From assembly GCF_000766945.1 (NCBI RefSeq), contig NZ_KN266209.1, positions 217,848 to 263,201 on the forward strand: a stretch of DNA of 45,354 bases, read 5' to 3'. Shown here one piece after another: positions 1 through 8,082 of the stretch. Origin of the DNA: Cellvibrio mixtus subsp. mixtus J3-8 (lineage in GTDB: Bacteria; Pseudomonadota; Gammaproteobacteria; Pseudomonadales; Cellvibrionaceae). Each line of letters starts with the position of its first letter. Position 1 is the stretch's first letter. The notes below the pieces were generated by a model. The model made no database searches. It saw only the letters and a list, made by a program, of their open reading frames with translations, and was not told where the DNA came from. The position numbers and the translations under genes were made by a program.

Positions 1-14
1 ATGAGAGACAATCC

Positions 15-302
15 ATGAAAGCGACAATCATCATCGCCAGCCTCGGCCTGGCAGTTAGCGGCAACCTATTAGCGCATGAAGGCCACGACCATGGCCTGAG
101 CAAAGAAGAAACGGCGAAAATGGCCAAAGAGGGAAAACTTTGCGTGATAAATAATGAAGGCAGCTCACTCGGCGCCGTTGTAGAGAGGGATGGAAAGTTG
201 TTTCGCTGCGTAAAAGCCTATGGAAAAGATCTGCAAGCACAAACCGAACTGGTGTGGATTGAACTCAAGATACAAGATAAAGCACTGGTCACCGTACCTT
301 AA
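15..302 (+). CDS. small secreted protein, possibly DUF1496-like
   Basis: This 95-residue protein starts with a signal peptide (hydrophobic residues 4-19, likely cut after LLA at 20), so it is predicted to be periplasmic or secreted. The new N-terminus would carry a short His-rich stretch (HEGHDHG, 21-27). Two cysteines at 43 and 65 flank a Gly-rich segment and could form a disulfide. The cysteine spacing recalls the small DUF1496 family, but that is a tentative match and the function is unknown. The ATG at 15 overlaps a TGA at 16-18 in another frame (ATGA). The first bases of the window may therefore be the tail of an upstream, translationally coupled gene. Confidence 0.7.
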   Translation: MKATIIIASLGLAVSGNLLAHEGHDHGLSKEETAKMAKEGKLCVINNEGSSLGAVVERDGKLFRCVKAYGKDLQAQTELVWIELKIQDKALVTVP

Positions 303-311
303 TTGCCCGCA

Positions 312-345
312 AGCAAACCTGCGCTCAACAGCACGCAGGTTTGCT
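312..345. terminator. hairpin between convergent genes
   Basis: Perfect 12-bp inverted repeat, arms 312-323 (AGCAAACCTGCG) and 334-345, with a 10-nt loop. It lies between the stop of the small secreted protein and the stop of the convergent YbjQ-type gene. There is no clear T-tract on either side, so it may be a weak bidirectional terminator or an mRNA 3' stabiliser. Confidence 0.55.
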
Positions 346-353
346 ATCGCCAA

Positions 354-674
354 TCAACCTAACACTACCGCCGTCCCACTCGCGGATACCATCAACATAC
401 TGCCATTCTGGCCAACCACTTCGTAATCCAGATCTATTCCGACTACGGCATTTGCCCCCAATTCGCGCGCGCGATCCTGCAATTCCTGTAACGCAATTTC
501 GCGGGCTTTTTGTAATTCACGCTCGTAAGTACCGGAGCGACCACCCACCAGATCGCGAATACTGGCAAATAAATCCTTGAACACATTCGCACCCAAAATT
601 GCTTCGCCCGCAACAACACCACAATACACAGTGATATGTTTGCCTTCGACAGTCGGGGTGGTGGTCAGTAACAT
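354..674 (-). CDS. YbjQ/UPF0145 family protein (DUF74)
   Basis: A 106-residue cytoplasmic protein of the usual YbjQ size. The family pattern is clear: an N-terminal beta region with [12 protein letters not shown] near residues 24-35, a central basic helix, and the signature [12 protein letters not shown] near 73-84. YbjQ proteins form oligomeric rings. They are sometimes called heavy-metal-binding proteins, but no activity is well established. The ATG is preceded by a strong ribosome binding site (AAAGGAG). It lies 15 bp after hemW on the same strand, so it may be the last gene of an rdgB-hemW-ybjQ transcript. A secreted protein with a similar signature is at 23407-23847. Confidence 0.85.
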   Translation of the reverse strand: MLLTTTPTVEGKHITVYCGVVAGEAILGANVFKDLFASIRDLVGGRSGTYERELQKAREIALQELQDRARELGANAVVGIDLDYEVVGQNGSMLMVSASGTAVVLG

Positions 675-689
675 AACAAACTCCTTTGA

Positions 690-1883
690 TTAGTCATCAT
701 TGTGGATAAATGCTTGCAAAACCCGATTTAAAAACCGGCGTCCCAATACCGTTGGCCTGATGTAACCATCGCAATGTTCCACCAGACCTTGTGCTTCAAG
801 GCGCGCCCAATTATCAGCAAGCATCGACCAATCCTGGCCCGTGCGCTGGTTGAAATACGTTATAGGAACACCTTCATGCAAACGCAAGGCATTCATCATG
901 AATTCCAATGGTAATGATTCCGGTGTTAATAAATCACTACCGCCACCGAATACATTTTGATGACCGTTTAGATTAGTGGAAATTTTTTGGCTATGCGCGG
1001 CATCCAGGTAATGTTTAGGCAGACGCGTTTTCCACAATCGCACTATTTTGTTTTCTGCTGGAAACGTAATTTTTCCATGTGCGCCTGCACCTATACCGAG
1101 ATAATCGCCAAACTCCCAATAATTAAGATTGTGCCGCGCGCGTTTTCCCGCGAGTGCGTAAGCAGATATTTCATATTGCTCGTAGCCGGCGCCGGCCAAA
1201 AGCGCTACACCGGCGTCCTGGATATCTGCCAGGATTTCTTCTTCCGGTAACACCGGTGGTGCGGAATAAAACGCTGTGTTTTGTTCGATAGTCAACTGAT
1301 ACCAGGATAAATGCTCGGGGCCGAGATCCATTGCTTGCTGCAAATCGGCTTTGGCATCATCAATAGATTGTTCAGGCAAACCGTGCATTAAATCCAGGTT
1401 GAGATTATCAAACCCTGCCGCGCGCGCTACACCTACTGCGCGCAACGCTTCATCGCGCGCATGCACACGGCCCAACAGTGTTAATTGCCGGTCATTAAAA
1501 CTCTGGATGCCGATAGAGAGACGATTCACACCGGCTGCGCGAAAACCGGAAAATTTTTCCTGTTCAAATGTTCCCGGATTGGCTTCCAGTGTTATTTCAA
1601 TATCGGGCTCGAAACCGATAATATTTTCCGCATCGTGCAGTATCTGGCCAATTGCTGTTGCCGATAACATACTCGGTGTGCCACCGCCAAAAAAAATGCT
1701 GGTGATCTTGCGCCCTTGCGCCAACACCTGGTCCTGCTGCAAATCAAAACGCAACGCCTTTACATAATCCGCTTCCGGAATATCGTTATCTGCCTGGTGC
1801 GAGTTAAAATCGCAATAAGGGCATTTGCGAATACACCAGGGCACATGCACATAGAGCGCTAGCGGTGGCAGTTGCAAGGACAT
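690..1883 (-). CDS. hemW: HemW, radical SAM heme chaperone
   Basis: A 397-residue radical SAM protein. The iron-sulfur ligands are in CIRKCPYC (Cys17, Cys21, Cys24), followed by the SAM-binding GGGTPS segment near residue 67. The YVHVPWC start and full length fit HemW, formerly called a HemN-like coproporphyrinogen III oxidase. HemW is now regarded as a heme-delivery chaperone rather than an oxidase. The ATG follows the rdgB stop by one base, so the two are translationally coupled. The rdgB-hemW pairing is conserved in Pseudomonas and relatives. Confidence 0.93.
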   Translation of the reverse strand: MSLQLPPLALYVHVPWCIRKCPYCDFNSHQADNDIPEADYVKALRFDLQQDQVLAQGRKITSIFFGGGTPSMLSATAIGQILHDAENIIGFEPDIEITLEANPGTFEQEKFSGFRAAGVNRLSIGIQSFNDRQLTLLGRVHARDEALRAVGVARAAGFDNLNLDLMHGLPEQSIDDAKADLQQAMDLGPEHLSWYQLTIEQNTAFYSAPPVLPEEEILADIQDAGVALLAGAGYEQYEISAYALAGKRARHNLNYWEFGDYLGIGAGAHGKITFPAENKIVRLWKTRLPKHYLDAAHSQKISTNLNGHQNVFGGGSDLLTPESLPLEFMMNALRLHEGVPITYFNQRTGQDWSMLADNWARLEAQGLVEHCDGYIRPTVLGRRFLNRVLQAFIHNDD

Positions 1884-1884
1884 A

Positions 1885-2484
1885 TTATTTACCCAACGCC
1901 GATAATTTTTGCAGCAATTCCTGCATCGCTTTGCCGCGATGGCTAATGCGATTTTTTTCTTCTTTGCTTAACTCTGCCGATGCGCAGTTGTGGGTTGGAA
2001 CAAAAAATAATGGATCGTAACCAAAACCGCCCTCACCTTGCGGCTCACTTAATATAATTCCTTCCCACACACCATGGCATAAAATCGGCGTCGGATCGTC
2101 CGCGTGACGCATAAACGCCAACACCGCGTGGTAACGAGCCGTGCGTTGCGCCGCTGGAATATCTTTTAATTCCAGCAATAATTTCCTGTTATTTTTTTCA
2201 TCGTTGGCATTTTCGCCAGCATAACGTGCCGAATAAATTCCGGGGCGACCATTCAATGCATCAACTTCGATACCGGAATCATCAGCCAATGCAGGCAACC
2301 CGGTTTTAGCGCAGGCATAACGTGCTTTAATGATGGCATTTTCAACAAAGGTTAAACCGGTTTCCTCGGCGTTTTCAGCAAAAAAATCCGATTGTGGTAG
2401 TACCTCAAAACCACAATCGCCGAGCAGTTCCTGAAATTCGCGCAGTTTTCCTTTATTACCACTGGCCAATACAATTTTTTTCAT
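1885..2484 (-). CDS. rdgB: RdgB/HAM1, XTP/dITP pyrophosphatase
   Basis: A 199-residue protein of the ITPase (HAM1/RdgB) family. It hydrolyses non-canonical purine nucleoside triphosphates such as dITP and XTP to monophosphates and so keeps them out of DNA. The N-terminal nucleotide-binding segment [11 protein letters not shown] is diagnostic. [12 protein letters not shown] and the GGFGYDPLF segment form the rest of the active site. I chose the ATG at 2484 ([10 protein letters not shown]), which matches the family N-terminus. A possible TTG start 15 bases upstream is less likely. A hairpin upstream separates it from the DUF4426 gene, so it probably has its own promoter. Confidence 0.93.
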   Translation of the reverse strand: MKKIVLASGNKGKLREFQELLGDCGFEVLPQSDFFAENAEETGLTFVENAIIKARYACAKTGLPALADDSGIEVDALNGRPGIYSARYAGENANDEKNNRKLLLELKDIPAAQRTARYHAVLAFMRHADDPTPILCHGVWEGIILSEPQGEGGFGYDPLFFVPTHNCASAELSKEEKNRISHRGKAMQELLQKLSALGK

Positions 2485-2507
2485 TGATCGATCACTCAAT
2501 ATTTTTT

Positions 2508-2537
2508 ACAGAAACAAAAGGCGCCGTCAGGCGCCTC
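2508..2537 (-). terminator. rho-independent terminator after the DUF4426 gene
   Basis: Arms 2519-2525 and 2530-2536 form a perfect 7-bp GC-rich stem with a 4-nt loop. On the minus strand the stem is followed by TTTTGTTTCTG. It lies 29 bp after the DUF4426 stop and before rdgB, so it should end the metX-metW-DUF4426 transcript. Confidence 0.75.
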
Positions 2538-2564
2538 TCGCATTACATTCGCCTGTAAATTCAA

Positions 2565-3020
2565 TTATTCGGTATACAGGGTGCGATTAAACGTTACTGC
2601 CAATGGTTTGTTCTCACCTTCGATTACCTGCACATCAAAATGCAACAGTTCTTCGTTGTTAAATACAAACGGCGCGAGATAATAAGTCGCCTCGCCTTCT
2701 TTGATTTCAATAAAGGTTAAATCCTGGCTTTGCTGCATTAAATTTTTGGTTTTACCAATCACTTTTGCGGGCAAACCTAAACTGGTCTGGCCATTTTCTG
2801 TTTTGGTGAAACTGATGTTTAACAGCGCGCGATCTTTACCGCGCACCAATTTATAGGCTTCAGCTACTGGCGCGGGAATGTCTGTGCTGTGAAATACATT
2901 GTAATGTACCGTGTAATCGCCAAAACGTTGGGCGGTGTTAATTTCCTTTGGCTGGTCAACTTGTGCTTGTGCCGTCACTGCCAATAAAAACAATGCCAAC
3001 ATACTGATAATTGATTTCAT
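2565..3020 (-). CDS. DUF4426 domain secreted protein
   Basis: A 151-residue protein with an N-terminal signal peptide (hydrophobic 4-17, cut near AQA at 17-19), so probably periplasmic. The mature part carries the DUF4426 pattern, including a GDYTVHYNVFHST segment near 34-46 and repeated beta strands. The function is unknown. It lies between metW and rdgB, the same place as the P. aeruginosa homologue PA0388. A 165-bp gap upstream with no convincing promoter separates it from metW. The ATG is preceded by GGGTGAG. Confidence 0.85.
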   Translation of the reverse strand: MKSIISMLALFLLAVTAQAQVDQPKEINTAQRFGDYTVHYNVFHSTDIPAPVAEAYKLVRGKDRALLNISFTKTENGQTSLGLPAKVIGKTKNLMQQSQDLTFIEIKEGEATYYLAPFVFNNEELLHFDVQVIEGENKPLAVTFNRTLYTE

Positions 3021-3185
3021 ATCTCACCCGGGTTTAATAATTGTGGCTAATATCATCATGTTAAATAACTTCAGATTACACTGCTCGGCACTTCATTAGC
3101 GATAGGTAAAGATTTGCCAGAGCATTACTCGTCCAGTGAACATGTCCCATTTCCTATCAATCTATTCCTTTTATTATTCATTGTT

Positions 3186-3776
3186 CTACTTGCTGAGATG
3201 GTAAATTGCCGTTTCACCGAACAAATTGGGCATTAAATCTTTTAGGGTTTGCCCGGAAACTTCATTCACAACCTGACGGCTAATCACCTTGATATTGCGC
3301 TCGCGGCACAGCACTTCAAAATCCTTGAATGTACAAAAGTGAATATTGGGTGTGTTGTACCACTCGAACGGCAGCAAATCCGACACCGGCATGCGCCCGC
3401 GTGTGGCAAGATAAAACCGGGCTTTCCAATGACCGAAATTCGGAAATGTCACAATACATTCCTTGCCCACGCGCAACATTTCATCCAGCACCAAATGGGG
3501 GAAATGCAGCGTTTGCAATGCCTGGGTCATAATTACGGTATCAAAACTTTTATCGGCAAAATTGCCGAGGCCGCGATCCAGGTTTTGTTCGATAACATTC
3601 AAACCTTTATCAATACATAAATTAATTTGCGCGGCATCAATTTCCAAACCATAGCCCTGCACCTGTTTGTTATCGATCAAAAATTTTAACAAGGTGCCAT
3701 CACCGCAACCCAGATCGAGTACGCGACTGTTTTGTTTGATCCACGACTGGATTTCATTTAAGTCAATACGCATCAC
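3186..3776 (-). CDS. metW: MetW, methionine biosynthesis protein
   Basis: A 196-residue class I SAM-dependent methyltransferase fold with motif [13 protein letters not shown] near residues 19-30. MetW is the usual partner of MetX in proteobacteria that make methionine through acylated homoserine. It is needed for MetX activity or stability in several species, although its own reaction is not settled. The start codon overlaps the metX stop by 4 bp (ATGA), which indicates translational coupling. Confidence 0.93.
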   Translation of the reverse strand: MMRIDLNEIQSWIKQNSRVLDLGCGDGTLLKFLIDNKQVQGYGLEIDAAQINLCIDKGLNVIEQNLDRGLGNFADKSFDTVIMTQALQTLHFPHLVLDEMLRVGKECIVTFPNFGHWKARFYLATRGRMPVSDLLPFEWYNTPNIHFCTFKDFEVLCRERNIKVISRQVVNEVSGQTLKDLMPNLFGETAIYHLSK

Positions 3777-4915
3777 ACACTCACTCCGGCCAGGTAGCGA
3801 CCAAAAACCTGCTGGTAGCGTTCATCCGGCAACAGAAATGCATCGTGGCCATGTTTGGATTCGATTTCCGCATAAGTCACCGCGCGATTTGCCCCCACTA
3901 ACGCATTAACTATTTCGTGCGAACGCTCGGGTGCAAAGCGCCAGTCGGTGCTGAAAGAAATGACTAAAAATTTTGCGGAGGCTTGCTTGAATGCATTAAC
4001 CGGATCGTCATTGTATTCGCGCGCAAGGTCAAAATAATCGAGCGCTTTGGTGATGCGAATGTAAGAATTTGCATCAAAGGTATTGGCGAAGCTGTCGCCC
4101 TGGTAGCGCAAATAACTTTCGATCTGGAATTCCACCGGCTCGTCATTGCCCAGTTCAAAACTGCCACGGCGTAAATCGCGACCAAACTTTTCACCCATCG
4201 CGAAATCGGACAAATAAGTAATGTGGCCAATCATGCGCGCAACTGCCAAACCATTTTTGGGAATGCTGTTGTGCGCGAGGTAGTCGCCATCAAAAAAGTT
4301 CGGGTCGCTGACAATCGCTTTGCGCGCTGCTTCATTGAACGCGATATTTTGCGCAGAAAGTTTCAATGCAGAAGCGATAACCACCGCGTGGCGAATGCGC
4401 TGTGGATAATCCAGCGCCCAGCGCATTACCTGCATGCCGCCGAGGCTGCCGCCAATAACGGCGGCCCAGGTTTCTATACCCAGCACATCGGCAAGGCGCG
4501 CCTGGCTCGCTACCCAGTCGCGCACGCGGACCATGGGAAAATCGGCGCCCCAGGGTTTGCCGGTGGCGGGGTTAATCGAACGCGGTCCGGTCGAGCCATG
4601 GCAACCGCCGAGGTTATTGAGCGATACCACAAAAAATTTATTGGTATCGATAGGCTTGCCGGGGCCGATATAGGCATCCCACCAGCCGGGGCGTTTATCG
4701 TCCAGGGTGTGATAGCCCGCCGCGTGATGGTGGCCGGACAGCGCGTGGCAAATCAATACTGCGTTGGATTTGGCCGCATTGAGCTGGCCATAGGTTTCAT
4801 ATACCAATTCGTATTCATCCAGCGTCCTGCCGCAGGCGAGCAATAATGGCTGGGTGAAATGGTGAGTCTGTGGCGTGACAAGACCCACTGAATCAGCGGG
4901 TATTTCGTTTGGCAT
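3773..4915 (-). CDS. metX: MetX, homoserine O-acyltransferase
   Basis: A 380-residue alpha/beta hydrolase-fold acyltransferase that activates homoserine for methionine synthesis. The nucleophile elbow is GGSLGGMQ (Ser near 155). The acid is in FSTDWRF and the histidine in KHGHDAFL near the C-terminus. [11 protein letters not shown] forms part of the oxyanion region. MetX proteins of Pseudomonas relatives often use succinyl-CoA, so the acyl donor cannot be assigned from annotation alone. It heads metX-metW. In Pseudomonas yggT lies close upstream; here the upstream neighbour is the pigment cluster. Confidence 0.93.
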   Translation of the reverse strand: MPNEIPADSVGLVTPQTHHFTQPLLLACGRTLDEYELVYETYGQLNAAKSNAVLICHALSGHHHAAGYHTLDDKRPGWWDAYIGPGKPIDTNKFFVVSLNNLGGCHGSTGPRSINPATGKPWGADFPMVRVRDWVASQARLADVLGIETWAAVIGGSLGGMQVMRWALDYPQRIRHAVVIASALKLSAQNIAFNEAARKAIVSDPNFFDGDYLAHNSIPKNGLAVARMIGHITYLSDFAMGEKFGRDLRRGSFELGNDEPVEFQIESYLRYQGDSFANTFDANSYIRITKALDYFDLAREYNDDPVNAFKQASAKFLVISFSTDWRFAPERSHEIVNALVGANRAVTYAEIESKHGHDAFLLPDERYQQVFGRYLAGVSV

Positions 4916-4966
4916 GGCGATCTCTTATACCGCAACGACAGCGGCGTATTTTCAAATGGCGCCAGT

Positions 4967-4985
4967 CTAAAGAGACCAGCTTTAG
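4967..4985. repeat. inverted repeat upstream of metX
   Basis: CTAAAG (4967-4972) and CTTTAG (4980-4985) form a perfect 6-bp inverted repeat with a 7-nt spacer, about 50 bp upstream of the metX ATG. It could be an operator or leader hairpin for metX. I see no recognisable SAM riboswitch in the 120 bp between metX and the ketosynthase gene. Confidence 0.3.
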
Positions 4986-5035
4986 CCTGCAAGGTTAGTT
5001 CAAGTAGCGCCGGTTAGCGCGCGGGCCGGGCCGCT

Positions 5036-6268
5036 TCAGGCCGGCCAGCGTTTGAAGATCAGCGAGGTATTGATGCCACCGAAGGCAAAATTGTTACTCA
5101 TGATATAGGTGCAATCCAGTAACCGCCCTTCGCCCATGATGTAGTCCAGATCGCCGCATTGCGGGTCGGGCGTCTGCAAATTGAGGGTGGGCGCAAACCA
5201 GCCTTCATTCATCATCTGGATGCTGGCCCAGGCTTCAATCGCACCGCAGGCACCGAGTGTATGGCCAATGTTGCCCTTCAGGGTGCTGATGGGCACGGTT
5301 TGTTTGCCGAATAACGTTTCGGTGGCGATGGATTCGGCGATATCACCGCGATCCGTCGCCGTGCCGTGGGCGTTGATATAGCCGATATCGGACGGCTGCA
5401 ACCCGGCATCATCAAGCGCCATTTGCATGGCAATATTCATGGTCGCCGGGTCCGGCTGGGTCACGTGGCCGCCGTCCGAATTGGTGCCGAAGCCAATCAG
5501 TTCGGCATAGATTTTTGCACCGCGCGCCAACGCATGTTCCAGTTCTTCCAGGATCAGGGTGCCGGCGCCTTCGCCAATCACCAAACCATCGCGGCCGCTA
5601 TCAAACGGGCTGGGTGTGATGCTAGGGGTATCGTTACGGGTGCTGGTGGCATAGAGGGTATCGAATACCGCCGCTTCCGACGGGCACAGCTCCTCGGCAC
5701 CGCCGGCTACCATCAGAGTTTGTTTGCCGTATTTGATGGCTTCGTAGGCATAACCGATGCCCTGGCTGCCCGAGGTACATGCGGACGAGGTAGTAATGAT
5801 GCGGCCTTTCAAACCAAAAAACACACCGACATTTACCGGCGCTGTGTGGCCCATCATACGGATATAAGTAGTAGCGGTAGCACCGCCGATATCGCGCTTG
5901 TCGAGCATCACTGCAAAGTCGCGGGTGGCGTCAGTGCTGCCGGTCGATGAACCGTAGGCAACACCCATGGCGCCACTTTGGATCAGCGGATCATCCAGCA
6001 AACCGGCATCGGTCAACGCAAGTTCGGTCGCGCGGGTGGAAAGCAGCGAGACACGGCCCATGGAGCGGATTTTCTTGCGCGGGTAATGAGCGGGAACGAC
6101 GAAATCTTCAATCGGCCCGGCCAGGTTGGTATTCAAATCTTTATAGGTGGCCCAGTCTTCCAGGCGGCGAATCGCACTGGTGCCGGCTTTGAGTTTCGCA
6201 GCAAAGTCCGGCCAGTTATCCCCCAGGGCGGTCACCACTCCCATGCCTGTTACTACGACACGCTTCAT
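5036..6268 (-). CDS. apeR: beta-ketoacyl-ACP synthase, ApeR-like
   Basis: A 410-residue KAS II-type condensing enzyme with an intact catalytic triad: Cys164 in SSACTSGSQG, His301 in NAHGTATDRGD and His336 in KGNIGHTLGA. In the aryl polyene pathway, type II ketosynthases elongate the arylated starter with malonyl-ACP units. It lies directly downstream of the ketoreductase gene, with stop and start sharing a base (TGATG). The ketoreductase-ketosynthase order matches apeQ-apeR in known clusters. It is the last gene of the minus-strand arm. A GC-rich imperfect hairpin follows the stop, without a T-tract. Confidence 0.85.
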   Translation of the reverse strand: MKRVVVTGMGVVTALGDNWPDFAAKLKAGTSAIRRLEDWATYKDLNTNLAGPIEDFVVPAHYPRKKIRSMGRVSLLSTRATELALTDAGLLDDPLIQSGAMGVAYGSSTGSTDATRDFAVMLDKRDIGGATATTYIRMMGHTAPVNVGVFFGLKGRIITTSSACTSGSQGIGYAYEAIKYGKQTLMVAGGAEELCPSEAAVFDTLYATSTRNDTPSITPSPFDSGRDGLVIGEGAGTLILEELEHALARGAKIYAELIGFGTNSDGGHVTQPDPATMNIAMQMALDDAGLQPSDIGYINAHGTATDRGDIAESIATETLFGKQTVPISTLKGNIGHTLGACGAIEAWASIQMMNEGWFAPTLNLQTPDPQCGDLDYIMGEGRLLDCTYIMSNNFAFGGINTSLIFKRWPA

Positions 6269-6999
6269 CAGAACATACCGCCATTGACTGAAATAACCTG
6301 GCGGGTGATATAGCCCGCCGGTGCAGATAATAAATAGCTTACCAATGACGCCACCTCGTCCGGCTCGCCAGCGCGGCGCATCGGGATAAGCTTGAGCGCT
6401 TCTTCTATCGGCGCTTCGTCAATCATATCGGTGTTGATCAACCCCGGCGCGACGCAATTGACGGTGATATCGCGCTTCGCCAACTCTATCGCCAGCGCTT
6501 TGGTTGCACCGATAATCCCGGCTTTGGCCGCACTGTAATTGACTTGCCCGCGATTGCCCATAATCCCGGAGACCGACGCCAGGGTAACAATGCGGCCCGG
6601 TTTGCGGCGGCGCACCATCGGCATAATGACTGGGTTGAGGACGTTGTAAAACGCATCCAGGTTGGTGTGGATCACCGCATCCCAATCTTCACCGCTCATC
6701 GCGGGAAAGGCGTTATCGCGCGCGATACCGGCATTGCATACCACACCGTAGTAGGCGCCGTTGGTTTCCATATCGGCTTCGAGTAATTGTTTGGCCTGCT
6801 CGCGTTCGGCTACATCAAATTGCAGGATGCTGGCTTTACCGCCGCCCTGCTGGATAAGTTGCTGCACTGCCTCGGCTTGTTCGCGCTGGCGGCGGCAGTG
6901 GATCACGACTTCATAGCCATCGCGCGCCAGGTGCAGGGCGATGGCGCGGCCAATACCGCGGCTGGAACCGGTGACTAACACACGTTTATCGTTATTCAT
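6268..6999 (-). CDS. apeQ: 3-ketoacyl-ACP reductase, ApeQ/FabG-like
   Basis: A 243-residue classical short-chain dehydrogenase. The NADPH-binding TGSSRGIG is at 10-17 and CNAG at 88-91. The catalytic set is Ser142, Tyr155 and Lys159. It should reduce the 3-keto group after each condensation. I chose the internal ATG at 6999 because GGGGA precedes it at a good distance, and it overlaps the upstream dehydratase by 8 bp. An ATG at 7020 would add seven residues. Context separates it from housekeeping FabG: it sits between a pathway-specific dehydratase and ketosynthase. Confidence 0.88.
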   Translation of the reverse strand: MNNDKRVLVTGSSRGIGRAIALHLARDGYEVVIHCRRQREQAEAVQQLIQQGGGKASILQFDVAEREQAKQLLEADMETNGAYYGVVCNAGIARDNAFPAMSGEDWDAVIHTNLDAFYNVLNPVIMPMVRRRKPGRIVTLASVSGIMGNRGQVNYSAAKAGIIGATKALAIELAKRDITVNCVAPGLINTDMIDEAPIEEALKLIPMRRAGEPDEVASLVSYLLSAPAGYITRQVISVNGGMF

Positions 7000-7489
7000 T
7001 GTTATTTTCCCCAGTTGCATTCATTTGCGTAAATTGTGTCATAAGGGCATCGACATCCCTGGGTTGGATCGCTTTTATTTCGGCGTGGGCGACCAGTTCA
7101 TCGCCCGCATAAATTTCACATTTAAAGAGTACAAGGTTGGTTTCATCGCGGAGCAACTCACTTACCTTAACGCGCAATTCCTGTTCGGTAGGAAAGAAGG
7201 GTATTTCCGCATGGTAACGGCGGGTGCCCAACAAAAATCCCAGCGATACCGGCCGGCCCGCTTGCAGCGATTCAATTCCCGCGAGCGCACCGATGGCTTG
7301 TGCCATATATTCAATGCCAACCCAGGATGGAACCCTGCCTTCATCATCCATCAGCAATTGCGAATCATGCGGATCGACTATCGCTTCCAGCTCACCTTTA
7401 CCCCAGCTCGCCACCGCTTTCAGCAGCAACATCGGCGGCCGGTGGAGGAGCAAATCCTGCACAGATTCAAATAGCGGTGGCTGACTCAT
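6992..7489 (-). CDS. apeP: hot-dog 3-hydroxyacyl-ACP dehydratase, ApeP-like
   Basis: A 165-residue hot-dog protein of the ApeP type. The catalytic histidine is in LLHRPPMLLL (His16). The second active-site segment is WVGIEYMAQAIGA near 56-68, where the glutamate takes the acid role. It would remove water from 3-hydroxyacyl-ACP and build the conjugated double bonds. The gene lies 8 bp after the lipoprotein gene and overlaps the ketoreductase start. A shorter relative is at 22930-23355, at the far end of the cluster. Confidence 0.85.
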   Translation of the reverse strand: MSQPPLFESVQDLLLHRPPMLLLKAVASWGKGELEAIVDPHDSQLLMDDEGRVPSWVGIEYMAQAIGALAGIESLQAGRPVSLGFLLGTRRYHAEIPFFPTEQELRVKVSELLRDETNLVLFKCEIYAGDELVAHAEIKAIQPRDVDALMTQFTQMNATGENNNE

Positions 7490-7497
7490 AGACTGAC

Positions 7498-8082
7498 TTA
7501 ATTCAATGGCTGGCTATGGATAAGCAAGCGCAACTCACGGGTGTTATAGCTGAGGCTGCCCTGCCAGGGATTCGCCGTTGTTGACTGGTACTCAATGGAG
7601 GCGCGCAATATACCAGAAAAGCGCGCCTCACGACCCCCGTTGCCATCAACGAAATCCCAGCGCGGATTCGCCGCCTGCAAATCGTTTAGCGGCCAATAAC
7701 CGAGCTGCCAGGCCTGGATTAGTTCGGGCAATAATTGATTGGCCGGATGGGATTGCAAACGCTCCACACGCACCTGGCCATCTACCGCTTCCGCCGTTGC
7801 CAGGCGTTGCCCCAGATTGTTCAACATAATCCAGCGCCAGTAATGTGGGCCGCGTTCAACCACCACTTCCAACGCATAATTATCCGCACCCTGTTGCACC
7901 TGCCACTGCTGTTGGGCGACACGGACTTGCGGATCGCTGCTCGCCACCAATAGCGTAAAATCCTTGCTCTTGAGGTTATTGCTATTGAACAGGCTGCATC
8001 CACCCAGCGCGAAAAAAATCACTAGCAACAAAGCGCGTGTTACTGCGCCTGGAATTATTGTCGATATTTTTTTTCCATTCAT
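7498..8082 (-). CDS. DUF3261-type outer membrane lipoprotein
   Basis: A 194-residue lipoprotein. A basic N-terminus and hydrophobic segment end in the lipobox ALGGC, with the lipidated Cys near residue 28. The family occurs in aryl polyene clusters next to the exporter (apeN position) and is presumed to help place the pigment in the outer membrane. The function is inferred from context. The ATG overlaps the exporter stop by 4 bp (ATGA). Longer in-frame starts were rejected because they would bury the signal peptide. Confidence 0.8.
   Translation of the reverse strand: MNGKKISTIIPGAVTRALLLVIFFALGGCSLFNSNNLKSKDFTLLVASSDPQVRVAQQQWQVQQGADNYALEVVVERGPHYWRWIMLNNLGQRLATAEAVDGQVRVERLQSHPANQLLPELIQAWQLGYWPLNDLQAANPRWDFVDGNGGREARFSGILRASIEYQSTTANPWQGSLSYNTRELRLLIHSQPLN

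Noticed and set aside
4223-4846. 207-codon plus-strand frame opposite metX
   Set aside because: It lies wholly inside the well-supported metX gene on the other strand and has no family features.
4916-5035. SAM riboswitch upstream of metX
   Set aside because: The 120-bp gap shows one small inverted repeat but none of the conserved SAM riboswitch core that I can recognise by eye.
5366-5950. 194-codon plus-strand frame opposite the apeR ketosynthase
   Set aside because: Antisense shadow of a gene with an intact catalytic triad.
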